From the NCBI GenBank assembly GCA_030248215.1, contig JASANG010001865.1:62001-126000 (forward strand): a stretch of DNA of 64,000 nucleotides, given 5' to 3'. The notes beneath the pieces were generated by a model. The model had not been told where the DNA came from and did no database searches. It saw nothing but the letters and a program-made list of their open reading frames with translations. Numbering within the stretch: position 1 is the stretch's first letter; each line of letters starts with the position of its first letter. This document shows positions 47,147 through 59,617 of this stretch, piece by piece. The stretch is from Enoplolaimus lenunculus (Eukaryota > Nematoda > Enoplea > Enoplida > Thoracostomopsidae). A program made the position numbers and the translations under genes.

Positions 47147-48446
47147 CTAAAAACGTTATTATATACCATATTTAGTTGCAAATTAGATTTAAGAATCGTT
47201 TAATATTTTTCCATTTCTTTTCCACCTCTCTCGAAAAAAATGAAAAAACCCATTTTTCCGGTAATTTTTTCGGCCAACAATCCTGTTTGCTAGAGCAGAT
47301 ATTTGCATTATTTAAAGTAGGATGTTGGCGAGCGAGCGTAGTGAGCGAGAAAATTTTGACATATAGCAACATGGTAGATATTCTAGGTCCTGTCATGTTC
47401 CTAAAGCCATTATAAAAGATACGACAGTAATAGAATAGTAAAGAAAAATTCCCGAGTGAATCCAGCGCGCTGCGAAGGGTATTCTGTTGTTATTTGAGCT
47501 GGTTAAGGCGGGGCGCCATGGAATGTTTGGTATGGGGCATCTGCTTAGGCACTGCAATTTTTTATTAGAAATGTGGAGGTAGGGAAAGTGCATAAGAGCC
47601 ATGTGTGATGTTCCATAGAATTTAACCGGGGATGTTCTCCAGAATTTTACTTATGATGTTTCACTTTAACTTTAACTTTGCTGTGCAGCATAATGCAAAA
47701 AATACTTCAATTTTTATTAGCTTCTTGTTTCAGAAGTGATAGCTGCGAAAGTTCGCTCTTTGTTCGTTCGCACAAAAGCGAATTGTAAAATGCAATTCGC
47801 TATTTAACAATTATTTGTTGCTCATTTCACAAGTTAGCGTCGCCCGAGTTCAATATTTTTAAGTTTTACTCTTCATCACGTTTTGCTAATTTAAGGCTAA
47901 TTAAACTATCAAAATAAATGTTTCAGTAATGCGCTAAATGATTTCAAAAATTAACAGTTACAAAATTATTTAATAAAAGATTGTAATGATTACTTTTAGA
48001 GCGTACTTTTTTGATTTTTAATTTTTACTTTGTAAAGCTTTTACAACTCGATCATAGATGTATTCTGTGCAAAAGATATCCCGATAGCCAGCTTGTGTTG
48101 CAACCTTAAAATTTTGTACAATGCCGTTTTGACTAGAAATATTTAAACGATTTCGAAGATCCACGTTTGATATAAAATAATATCTTTACATATTCAAAAA
48201 TTTATATACAGAAACTGCGATCAAACCCAATTTCGACTGTTAGATCAAAACTCATGTTTTTTTCCAAGCAAAAAATGGAAATTTCGATCGTTTACTGTTT
48301 CTGGCCCATGTATAAAACATGGACGGATCGTTTTCCGGAGGGGCTGTGCTAGAGTCAGTTTAAGCGTTTGTCATTTTCTCATCGCGCTACGCTCTCACTA
48401 GGTTTTGCGAATTTTACTGTGGTATTTTTTCAGTGTCCTAGCCGCG

Positions 48447-48744
48447 ATACCAATTCAGCCATATCACCGATATGGCTTGGCTAGCCATTGTATTAATTAT
48501 ATCTGTGGTACAATTAGCCAATTAGACGCATCTTATGTGTACCTACAATTGGGGTTCGCTTTAGCACAATACATAATTCAATCATATACGAAGGCTGCCA
48601 AAGAGACCATCAACTGTACACAGCACATGTGTTTAATTGGCTAATTGTACCCGAAGTACAATTGCTTCGGTGACTGGGCTAGCCGTTACGACAATCACTG
48701 GCATAACTAACCATATTGGTGATATGGATAAATTGGCGTCGTGG
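48447..48744. mobile_element. MITE with about 30-bp inverted ends, left arm
   Basis: Ends CGATACCAATTCAGCCATAT and (reversed) CGACGCCAATTTATCCATAT. Inside is a second inverted pair around ACAATTAGCCAATTA / TAATTGGCTAATTGT. The long frame in it has no protein character. Mirror copy at 56173-56470. Confidence 0.65.
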
Positions 48745-48812
48745 CTGCTTCATATTGAATGCATGATGCGTACGGCTTTTCAGAACTCTGTTACCAAGAA
48801 AATTTAACCCCA

Positions 48813-48956
48813 ATGAAAGATTACCAAGTAGCTAGCTTGTTCTCAATAGGGTTGAGTGTTGTTGTTATATGCTACTGTGGCGTGTACGTGCCCCTAATTT
48901 ACAATAGAATTGTTGCAGTGTCAGACGAAATTGATGCCGAACTAGATGAATTTATG
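48813..48956 (+). CDS. Nematode cuticle collagen N-terminal domain, orphan first exon (left arm)
   Basis: Starts MKDYQVASLFSIGLSVVVIC and ends IVAVSDEIDAELDEFM at a strong donor, ATG|GTGAGT, in phase 0. A short N-terminus, one hydrophobic segment ending in VPLIYNRI, then an acidic helix is the layout of the nematode cuticle collagen N-terminal domain (Col_cuticle_N type). In that family a cleavage site and Gly-X-Y repeats should follow. None are found in the 600 bp before the satellite or beyond it, so the gene is truncated here or its other exons are elsewhere. Assignment by remembered family layout. Confidence 0.6.
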
Positions 48957-49020
48957 GTGAGTTCAAATTCTAAGAAAAACAGACAGGAAGTAACCGGATA
49001 TTTGTTTCCGGTAAAAATCT

Positions 49021-49566
49021 AAGTACGTGCATGTACCTTATATGCCTATAATTTGCACAATTCTCAACAACGGTAGCCCAAAAATAGAGCAGATCGCAGA
49101 TTAAAATGTCTCAAAAACATTCAAAATTAAGGTTTGATATAAAGTATTGAAAAATGTATTTCTCTAATCTCCAGACTGTTTAGATTCATGTTTTATGATC
49201 AACGTTAAATCGATTTCAACGTATATATTCAGCCATAGTTAACACCAGCTGTAACCTCTCCAGTATAGAATACTACGCAATAATATGAGTTTTTCTATTT
49301 GATTTGCCTGCTACTAAGATGTAAACAGTAGTAAACACAGTGTGTGAAGTTTGAAATTTGATAAGTGCCGCAAAATTTAAGCAAACGTCAAAATTTAGAT
49401 CTCAGAACTGATGTTGTTTTAACTGCATATGCCTAATTCCTAATTGACGAACAGAAGGGGATTTTTAGCGGCGAATATAGCTTACATATTCCCTGTAAAA
49501 ACTTTTGCAGATAAAAAAATGTACTTTTAACAGCCGTTGTATAACCTTTTGGTTCCTAGAGATTAA
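49021..49566. other. Spacer between collagen exon and satellite, left arm
   Basis: Unique AT-rich sequence mirrored at 55361-55890. No Gly-X-Y coding sequence or other exon found. Confidence 0.5.
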
Positions 49567-52500
49567 AAAATTGTTTTAAATACGGTTTTATTTTACAAAC
49601 CGAGACCAAGCGCAGTCAAAAAATTTGTTTTAAATGTGGTTCTATTTTCTAAACCGAGAACAAGCGCATTCAAAAAATTTGTTTTAAATACGGTTTTATT
49701 TTCTAAGCCGAGAACAACCGCAGTCAAAAATGTTTTTAAATACGGTTTTATTTTCTGAACCGAGAACGAGCGCAGTAAAAAAATTGTTCTAAATACGGTT
49801 ATAATTTCTAAACCGAAAACAAGCGCAGTCAAAAATTTTGTTTTAAATGCGGTTCTATTTTCTAAACCGAGAGCAAGCGCAGTCAAAAAATTTGTTTTAA
49901 ATACGGTTTTATTTTCTGAACCGAGAACAACCGCAGTCAAAAAAAAATTTTTAAATACGGTTTTATTTTCTAAACCGAGAACGAGCGCAGTAAAAAATTT
50001 GTTTCAAATACGGTTTTATTTTCTGAACCGAGAACAACCGCAGTCAAAAAAATTTTTAAATACGGTTTTATTTTCTAACCGAGACACGGCAGTCAAAAAA
50101 ATTTTTAAATACGGTTTTATTTTCTGAACCAAAACAAGCGCAGTCAAAAAAATTGTTTTAAATACGGTTTATTTTCTAACCGAGAACAACCGCAGTCAAA
50201 AAATTTGTTTTAAATACGGTTTTATTTTCTAAACCGAGAACAACCGCAGTCAAAAAATTTGTCTTGAATACGGTTTAATTTTCTGAACCGAGAAGTGCAG
50301 TCAAAAAATTTTTTTAAATACGGTTTTCTGAACCGAAAACAAGCGCAGTCAAAAAATTTGTTTCAAATACGGTTTATTCTCTGAAAACTGAGAAGTGCAT
50401 CAAAAATTTGTTATAAATACGGTTTTCTTAACAAAAACAAGCGCAGTCAAAAAATTTGTTTTAAATACGGTTTTATTTTCTAAGCCGAGAACAACCGCAC
50501 TCAAAAATTTTTTAAAATACGGTTTAATTAACTGAACCGAGAAACGAGCGCAGTAAAAAATTGTTCTAAAGACGGTTATATTTCTAAACCGAAAACAAGC
50601 GCATGAAAATTTTTGTTTTAAATACGGTTTTATTTTTAAGCCGAGAACAACCGCAGTCAAAAAATTTTAAAATACGGTTTTATTTTCTTGAATCAGACAA
50701 CCGCAGTCAAAAAATTTTTAAATACGGTTTTATTTTCTAAACCGAAAACAAGCGCAGTCAAAAAATTTGTTTTAAATACGGTTTTATTTTCTGAACCGAG
50801 AAGTGCAGTCAAAAAATTTGTTTTAAATACGGTTTTCTGAACCGAAAACAAGCGCAGTCAAAATTTTGTTTTAAATACGGTTTTCTGAACCGAAAACAAG
50901 CGCAGTCAAAAAATTTGTTTTAAATACGGTTTTATTTTTTTAAACCGAGAACAACCGCAGTCAAAAATTTTTAAATACGGTTTTATTTTCTTAAACCAAA
51001 AAACAAGCGCAGTCAAAAAATTTGTTTTAAATACGGTTTTATTTTCTAAACCGAGAAGTGCAGTCAAAAAATTTTTTTTAAATACGGTTTCTGAACCAAA
51101 AACAAGCGCAGTCAGAAATTTTGTTTTTAAATACTTTTTCTAACCGAAAACAAGCGCAGTCAAAAAATTTGTTTTAAATACGGTTTTATTTTCTAAACCG
51201 AGACAACCGCAGTCAAAAAATTTTTTTAAATACGGTTTTATTTTCTGAACAGAGACGAGCGCAGTGAAAAATTGTTTTAAATACGGTTATATTTTCTAAA
51301 CCGAAAACAAGCGCAGTGAAAAATTTTGTTTTAAATGCGGTTCTATTTTCTAAAACCGAGAACAAGCGCATTCAAAAATTGTTTTAAATAGGTTTTATTT
51401 TAAGCGAGACAACCGCAGTCAAAATTTTTTTTAAATATGGTTTTATTTTCTAAATCTAGAACGAACGCAGAAAAAAATTGTTCTAATACGGTTATAATTT
51501 TCTAAACCGAAAACAAGCCAGTGAAAAATTTTGTTTTAAATGCGGTTCTATTTTCTCAACCGAAAACAAGCGCAGTCAAAAAATTTGTTTTAAATACGGT
51601 TTTATTTTCTGAACCGAGACAACCGAGTCAAAAAAATTTTAAATACGGTTTTATTTTTTAAACCGAGACGAGCGCAGTAAAAAATTTGTTTTAAATACGG
51701 TTTTATTTTCTGAACCGAGAACAACCGCAGTCAAAAAAATTTTAAATACGGTTTTATTTTTCAAAACCGAGAAAACGGCAGTCAAAAAATTTTTTAAATA
51801 CGGTTTTATTTTCTGAACCAAAACAAGCGCAGTCAAAAAATTTGTTTTAAAATACAGTTTTATTTTTTGAACCGAGACAACCGCAGTCAAAAAAATTTTT
51901 AAATACAGTTTTATTTTCTAACCGAAACAACGGCAGTCAAAAAATTTTTTAAATACGGTTTTATTTTCTGAAAATAAAAGCGAGTCAAAAAATTTTTTTA
52001 AATACGGTTTTATTTTTCAAAAATAAAACCGCAGTTAAAAAATTTCGGTTTTAAATACGTTTTAAAAATTTTTTGACTGCGGTTGTTTCAGAAAAATAAA
52101 ACCTATTTAACAAATTTTTTACTCCTTTTCTCGTTTAGAAAATAAAACCGTATTTAAAAATTCTTTTTTGACTGCGGTTGTTCTCGGTTCAAAAAATGAA
52201 AAGGGGAACCGCATTTAAAACGAAAATTTTTTGACTGCGCTTGTTTTCGGTTTAGAAATTATAACCGTATTTAGAACAATTTTTTTCTCTTTTCTGTTCA
52301 AAATAAACCGTATTTAAAAAATTTTTGCTCGGTTCTAGAAAATAAAACCGTATTTAAAACAATTTTTTTGAATGCGCTTGTTTTCGGTTTAGAAAATAGA
52401 ACCCATTTAAAACAAAATTTTTCACTGCGCTTGTTTTGGTTTAGAAATTATAACCGTATTTAGAACAATTTTTTACTGCCTCTTCACGGTTCAGAAAATA

Positions 52501-55360
52501 AAACCGTATTTAAAAAATTTTTGACTGCGGTTGTTCTCGGCTTAGAAAATAAAACCGTATTTAAAACAAATTTTTTGACTCGCTTGTTTTCGTTAACCTA
52601 TTTAAACAAAATTTTTCTGCGCTTGTTTTCGGTTCAGAAAACCGTATTTAAAACAAATTTTTTGACTGCTCTTCTCGGTTCAGAGATAAAACCGTATTAA
52701 AACAAATTTTTCGACTCACTTTTTTCTGTTCAGAAACCGTATTTAAAACAAATTTTTTGACTGCACTTCTCGGTTCAGAGATTAAACCGTATTTAAAACA
52801 AATTTTCTGACTGCGTTGTTCTCGTTTTAGAAAATAAGACCGTATTTAAAACAAAATTTTTGACTGCGGTTGTTCTCTGTTTAGAAAATAAAACCGTATT
52901 TAAAACAAATTTTTTGACTGCGCTTGTTATCGGTTTAAAAAATAAAACCGTATTTAAAAAATTTTTTGACTGCCGTTTTCTCGGTTTAAATAAAACTTTT
53001 TTAAAATTTTTTTGACTGCGGTTTTTCTGGTTTAGAAAATAAAACCTTATTTAAAACAAATTTTTTGCTCGCTTGTTTTCGGTTCAGAAAATAAAACCGT
53101 ATTTAAAAAATTTTTTTGACTGCCGTTGTTCTCGGTTTAGAAAATAAAACTATTTAAAAATTTTTTGACTGCGGTTGTTCTCGGTTCAGAAAATAAAACC
53201 GTATTTAAAACAAATTTTTTCTGCGCTTGTTCTAGGTTTAGAAAATAAAACCGTATTTAAAATTTTTTTTGACTGCGGTTGTTCTCAGTTCAGAAAATAA
53301 AACCGTATTTAAAAAAATTTTTTGACTGCGCTTGTTTTCGTTTAAAAAATAAAACCGCATTAAACAAAATTTTTGACTCCTTGTTTTCGGTTTAGAAATT
53401 ATAACCGTATTTAGAACAATTTTTTTACTGCGTTCGTTCTCGATTCAGAAAATAAAACCATATTTAAAAAAAATTTTGACTGCGGTTGTTCTCGGCTTAG
53501 AAAATAAAACCGTATTTAAAACAATTTTTTTGAATGCGCTTGTTCTCGGTTTAGAAAATAGAACCGCATTTAAAACAAAATTTTTCACTGCGCTTGTTTT
53601 CGGTTTAGAAATTATAACCGTATTTAGAACAATTTTTTTACTGCGCTCGTTCTCGGTTCAGAAAATAAAACCGTATTTAAAAAAATTTTTGACTGCGGTT
53701 GTTCTCGGTTTAGAAAATAAAACCGTATTTAAAACAAATTTTTTGACTGCGCTTGTTTTCGGTTCAGAAAACAGTATTTAAAACAAAATTTTTGACTGCG
53801 CTTGTTTTCGGTTCAGAAAACCGTATTTAAAACAAATTTTTTGACTGCACTTCTCGGTTCAGAAAATAAAACCGTATTTAAAACAAATTTTTTGACTGCG
53901 CTTGTTTTCGGTTTAGAAAATAAAACCGTATTTAAAAAATTTTTGACTGCGGTTGTTCTCGGTTTAGAAAATAAAACCGTATTTAAAACAAATTTTTTGA
54001 CTGCGCTTGTTTTCGGTTCAGAAAACCGTATTTAAAACAAAATTTTTGACTGCGCTTGTTTTCGGTTCAGAAAACCGTATTTAAAACAAATTTTTTGACT
54101 GCACTTCTCGGTTCAGAAAATAAAACCGTATTTAAAACAAATTTTTTGACTGCGCTTGTTTTCGGTTTAGAAAATAAAACCGTATTTAAAAAATTTTTTG
54201 ACTGCGGTTGTTCTCGGTTTAGAAAATAAAACCGTATTTAAAAAATTTTTTGACTGCGGTTGTTCTCGGCTTAGAAAATAAAACCGTATTTAAAACAAAA
54301 ATTTTCACTGCGCTTGTTTTCGGTTTAGAAATTATAACCGTCTTTAGAACAATTTTTTACTGCGCTCGTTCTCGGTTCAGAAAATAAAACCGTATTTAAA
54401 AAAATTTTTGACTGCGGTTGTTCTCGGCTTAGAAAATAAAACCGTATTTAAAACAAATTTTTTGACTGCGCTTGTTTTCGGTTAAGAAAACCGTATTTAT
54501 AACAAATTTTTTGACTGCACTTCTCAGTTCAGAGAATTAAACCGTATTTAAAACAAATTTTTTGACTGCGCTTGTTTTCGGTTCAGAAAACCGTATTTAA
54601 AAAAATTTTTTGACTGCACTTCTCGGTTCAGAGAATTAAACCGTATTCAAGACAAATTTTTTGACTGCGGTTGTTCTCGGTTTAGAAAATAAAACCGTAT
54701 TTAAAACAAATTTTTTGACTGCGGTTGTTCTCGGTTTAGAAAATAGAACCGTATTTAAAACAATTTTTTTGACTGCGCTTGTTTTCGGTTCAGAAAATAA
54801 AACCGTATTTAAAAATTTTTTTGACTGCCGTTGTTCTCGGTTTAGAAAATAAAACCGTATTTAAAAATTTTTTTGACTGCGGTTGTTCTCGGTTCAGAAA
54901 ATAAAACCGTATTTAAAACAAATTTTTTACTGCGCTCGTTCTCGGTTTAGAAAATAAAACCGTATTTAAAAAATTTTTTGACTGCGGTTGTTCTCGGTTC
55001 AGAAAATAAAACCGTATTTAAAACAAATTTTTTGACTGCGCTTGTTTTCGGTTTAGAAAATAGAACCGCATTTAAAACAAAATTTTTGACTGCGCTTGTT
55101 TTCGGTTTAGAAATTATAACCGTATTTAGAACAATTTTTTTACTGCGTTCGTTCTGGGTTCAGAAAATAAAACCGTATTTAAAAAAATTTTTGACTGCGG
55201 TTGTTCTCGGCTTAGAAAATAAAACCGTATTTAAAACAAATTTTTTGAATGCGCTTGTTCTCGGTTTAGAAAATAGAACCACATTTAAAACAAATTTTTT
55301 GACTGCGCTTGGTCTCGGTTTGTAAAATAAAACCGTATTTAAAACAATTTTTTAATCTCT
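49567..55360. repeat. 54-bp satellite array that reverses orientation at the palindrome centre
   Basis: Units contain TTTAAATACGGTTTTATTTT, TAAACCGAGAACAAGCGCAG and TCAAAAAATTTG. Left of about 52060 they read this way; right of it they are the reverse complement. Outer units are regular at 54 bp; between about 50040 and 53400 many are shortened by 1-20 bp and irregular. The 18-codon period yields false frames repeating ENKTVFKTNFLTALV. Left part about 2.5 kb, right part about 3.3 kb. Confidence 0.95.
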
Positions 55361-55960
55361 AGGAACCAAAAGGTTATACAACGGCTGTTAAAAGTACATT
55401 TTTTTATCTGCAAAAGTTTTTACAGGGAATATGTAAGCTATATTCGCCGCTAAAAATCCCCTTCTGTTCGTCAATTAGGAATTAGGCATATGCAGTTAAA
55501 ACAACATCAGTTCTGAGATCTAAATTTTGACGTTTGCTTAAATTTTGCGGCACTTATCAAATTTCAAACTTCACACACTGTGTTACTACTGTTTACATCT
55601 TAGTAGCAGGCAAATCAAATAGAAAAACTCATATTATTGCGTAGTATTCTATTCTGGAGAGGTTACAGCTAGTGTTAACTATGGCTGAATATATACGTTG
55701 AAATCGATTTAACGTTGATCATAAAACATGAATCTAAACAGTCTGGAGATTAGAGAAATACATTTTTCAATACTTTATATCAAACCTTAATTTTGAATGT
55801 TTTTGAGACATTTTAATCTGCGATCTGCTCTATTTTTGGGCTACCGTTGTTGATAATTGTGCAAATTATAGGCATATAAGGTACATGCACGTACTTAGAT
55901 TTTTACCGGAAACAAATATCCGGCTTCTTCCTGTATGTTTTTCTTAGAATTTGAACTCAC

Positions 55961-56104
55961 CATAAATTCATCTAGTTCGGCATAAATTTCGTCTGACACT
56001 GCAACAATTCTATTGTAAATTAGGGGCACGTACACGCCACAGTAGCATATAACAACAACACTCAACCCTATTGAGAACAAGCTAGCTACTTGGTAATCTT
56101 TCAT
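55961..56104 (-). CDS. Nematode cuticle collagen N-terminal domain, orphan first exon (right arm)
   Basis: Mirror copy of 48813-48956 on the - strand, ATG at 56104-56102, differing by one residue (Asp to Tyr in DEIYAELDEF). The same donor follows. It also points toward the palindrome centre and also lacks any following Gly-X-Y exon before the satellite. Confidence 0.6.
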
Positions 56105-56172
56105 TGGGGTTAAATTTTCTTGGTAACAGAGTTCTGAAAAGCCGTACGCATCATGCATTCAATATGAAGCAG

Positions 56173-56470
56173 CCACGACGCCAATTTATCCATATCACCA
56201 ATATGGTTAGTTATGCCAGTGATTGTCGTAACGGCTAGCCCAGTCACCGAAGCAATTGTACTTCGGGTTCAATTAGCCAATTAAACACATGTGCTGTGTA
56301 CAGTTGATGGTCTCTTTGGCAGCCTTCGTATATGATTGAATTATGTATTGTGCTAAAGCGAACCCCAATTGTAGGTACACATAAGATGCGTCTAATTGGC
56401 TAATTGTACCACAGATATAATTAATACAATGGCTAGCCAAGCCATATCGGTGATATGGCTGAATTGGTAT
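56173..56470. mobile_element. MITE with about 30-bp inverted ends, right arm
   Basis: Mirror copy of 48447-48744, nearly identical. Confidence 0.65.
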
Positions 56471-57772
56471 CGCGGCTAGGACACTGAAAAAATACCACAG
56501 TAAAATTCGCAAAACCTAGTGAGAGCGTAGCGCGATGAGAAAATGACAAACGCTTAAACTGACTCTAGCACAGCCCCTCCGGAAAACGATCCGTCCATGT
56601 TTTATACATGGGCCAGAAACAGTAAACGATCGAAATTTCCATTTTTTGCTTGGAAAAAAACATGAGTTTTGATCTAACAGTCGAAATTGGGTTTGATCGC
56701 AGTTTCTGTATATAAATTTTTGAATATGTAAAGATATTATTTTATATCAAACGTGGATCTTCGAAATCGTTTAAATATTTCTAGTCAAAACGGCATTGTA
56801 CAAAATTTTAAGGTTGCAACACAAGCTGGCTATCGGGATATCTTTTGCACAGAATACATCTATGATCGAGTTGTAAAAGCTTTACAAAGTAAAAATTAAA
56901 AATCAAAAAAGTACGCTCTAAAAGTAATCATTACAATCTTTTATTAAATAATTTTGTAACTGTTAATTTTTGAAATCATTTAGCGCATTACTGAAACATT
57001 TATTTTGATAGTTTAATTAGCCTTAAATTAGCAAAACGTGATGAAGAGTAAAACTTAAAAATATTGAACTCGGGCGACGCTAACTTGTGAAATGAGCAAC
57101 AAATAATTGTTAAATAGCGAATTGCATTTTACAATTCGCTTTTGTGCGAACGAACAAAGAGCGAACTTTCGCAGCTATCACTTCTGAAACAAGAAGCTAA
57201 TAAAAATTGAAGTATTTTTTGCATTATGCTGCACAGCAAAGTTAAAGTTAAAGTGAAACATCATAAGTAAAATTCTGGAGAACATCCCCGGTTAAATTCT
57301 ATGGAACATCACACATGGCTCTTATGCACTTTCCCTACCTCCACATTTCTAATAAAAAATTGCAGTGCCTAAGCAGATGCCCCATACCAAACATTCCATG
57401 GGCGCCCCGCCTTAACCAGCTCAAATAACAACAGAATACCCTTCGCAGCGCGCTGGATTCACTCGGGAATTTTTCTTTACTATTCTATTACTGTCGTATC
57501 TTTTATAATGGCTTTAGGAACATGACAGGACCTAGAATATCTACCATGTTGCTATATGTCAAAATTTTCTCGCTCACTACGCTCGCTCGCCAACATCCTA
57601 CTTTAAATAATGCAAATATCTGCTCTAGCAAACAGGATTGTTGGCCGGAAAAAATTACCGGAAAAAATGGGTTTTTTCATTTTTTCCGAGAGAGGTGGAA
57701 AGAAATGGAAAAATATTAAACGATTCTTAAATCTAATTTGCAACTAAATATGGTATATAATAACGTTTTTAG

Positions 57773-59617
57773 TATAGATGGGCACCGGATATCCGGATAT
57801 GAAAAATATCCGGATATGTATCCGAAATGAAACGTGTATCCATCCGGATATACGCCGGATATCCGAAATGCTTTTGTCTAATTTTTTTGGAATAATTTGC
57901 ATGGTTTCACCACCAAAGTAGCTGGAGCTGATGAAAAAATTTTATATCCAAAACTCAGTCAGAATATTAAACCACATTCTTGCACGCTTTAAAGTTGTGA
58001 ACTCACCTTTATTTGGTTCTGGAGTCATTTATGCGCTACAATTAGAAATAATTGACATTTGTGGATTCTATTTAGGGTTTAGGGACTCTATGCGCTTACG
58101 GATTCTTTTTAGGGATAAGACTCTTATTGATTGGGACTCAAATTGAGTACCCCCGCTTATTCGGGTCAATACAGTTACTGGCATAATAAATACCGATTTT
58201 TAGAATTGTATCTTTTATGTTCATATCGGCCCATGTACTGAAGAGGTCCCTCCAAAATCCGCGGATATTACCTGAGAATTTGCGATTTTGGGAAATTCGG
58301 ATATTACCCGGGAAATTGGGATTTTGGGCGCAGCGTTTTTCGCTCGGGATTTCGGGAAATTGGGATTTTAGGCGCAGCGTTTTTCGCTCGAGATTTTGGG
58401 AAATTGGGATTTTGGGCGCGGCGTGTTTCGCTCGGGATTTTGGGAAATTGGGATTTTGGGCGCAGCGGTTTGCGCGCGGGATTTTGGGCGCTGCGTTTTT
58501 CGCTCGGGATTTTGGGAAATTGGGATTTTGGGCGCAGCGTTTTTCGCTCGGGATTTTGGGAAATTGGGATTTTGGGCGCAGCGTTTTTCGCTCGGGATTT
58601 TGGGAAATTGGGATTTTGGGCGCAACGTTTCTCGCTCGGGATTTTGGGAAATTGGGATTTTGGGCGCAGCCTTTTTCGCTCGAGATTTAGGGAAATTGGG
58701 ATTTTGGGCGTAGCGTTTTTCCCTAGTGATTTTGGGAAATTGGGATTTTGGGCGCAGCGTTTTTCGGTCGGGATTTTGGGAAATTTGGATTTTCGCCGCA
58801 GCGTTTTTCGCTCGGGATTTTGGGCGCAGCGTTTTTCGCTCGGGATTTTGGGAAATAAAATTTCGGTAATCCCTCACTTGACGGGTCGGGTGAAATTGTT
58901 CGTTTGTACTATTTAACACATCTTTGCCGTATAAATTTTATTTTACGTTGCTCATATAATTTAAATATGTTGAGTTTTCCCGTTGAAAAATTAGGTTACC
59001 CTTCGGAAACCAAATCCCGGCAAAGTCCCTTTTCGGAATGCACTATTTGTGGTATAATTTAAAGAATACACAATAAACTGTGTTTAATATTTTAATATGA
59101 CGTAAATTGCCTAGTGGGGGGTTTAACGCAATTAAAGAAAATGTTTTTTATATGAGCAAGTAATGTGCCAATTAGGTTACAAAGGGGCAAAGCCTTCTTG
59201 CGTCCGTCTGTCTATGGTTCCGTCAAGCCTACGCCCGAACATAAGTATACACGTTAACTTTTTCCAGGATATTTGGATTTCACAATGAAAATTGGCAAAT
59301 GACCCGTGATACTGCTAGTTTGGGAAGTTGGGATACTACCCGGGAAATTGGGATATTACCCGGGATATTGCGATTATGGGAAACTCGGATATTAACGGGG
59401 AAATTAGGTTTTTGGAAAATTGGGATATTACCCGGGAAATTGGGAGGAACCTGTTCTTTGCATGGGCCCTCATATCCATTTGCTTGAGGGTTAGGGTACT
59501 TCCTTTAGAGCAACAAATTAAAACAAGTGCTTTAGATTGATTTCGTATATCCGTATAAATATCCGGCAAGAATTGCCGGATATCGGGATATCAAAAAATA
59601 TCCGATGCCCATCACTA
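57773..59617. mobile_element. 1.85-kb hAT-like element, right-arm copy
   Basis: Mirror copy of 45302-47146. Here the end reads TATAGATGGGCACCGGATAT, a better inverted partner of TAGTGATGGGCATCGGATAT. Target duplication GTTTTTAG (57765-57772) and GTTTTCAG (59618-59625), one mismatch. Both arms share the mismatch, so the element was present before the arms were duplicated or homogenised. Confidence 0.8.
58300..58860. repeat. 44-bp minisatellite, right arm
   Basis: Mirror of 46057-46620 with about one unit fewer, the clearest length difference between the inner arms outside the satellite. Confidence 0.9.

Larger units (their letters stand above)
40637..52060 (+). repeat. Left arm of a giant inverted repeat (palindrome)
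   Basis: Sequence from 40637 matches the reverse complement of the window's right half. Mirror pairs include 41567-41986 with 62816-63235, 44660-44986 with 59933-60259 (identical translation), 45302-47146 with 57773-59617 and 48813-48956 with 55961-56104. Inner pairs sum to about 104,917-104,919. Identity is very high from about 43.75 kb inward and clearly lower outside that point. The left boundary cannot be set because the right arm runs off the window. Confidence 0.93.

Noticed and set aside
48405-48644. 79-codon frame in the left arm, mirrored on the right
   Set aside because: It is the interior of an inverted-repeat MITE; its inner hairpin explains the sequence.
49593-55325. Open frames repeating ENKTVFKTNFLTAL-like residues
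   Set aside because: The 54-bp satellite period is 18 codons, so frames stay open by chance; many units are frameshifted.
49567-55360. CRISPR array
   Set aside because: Animal DNA; units are contiguous with no unique spacers, and orientation flips in the middle.
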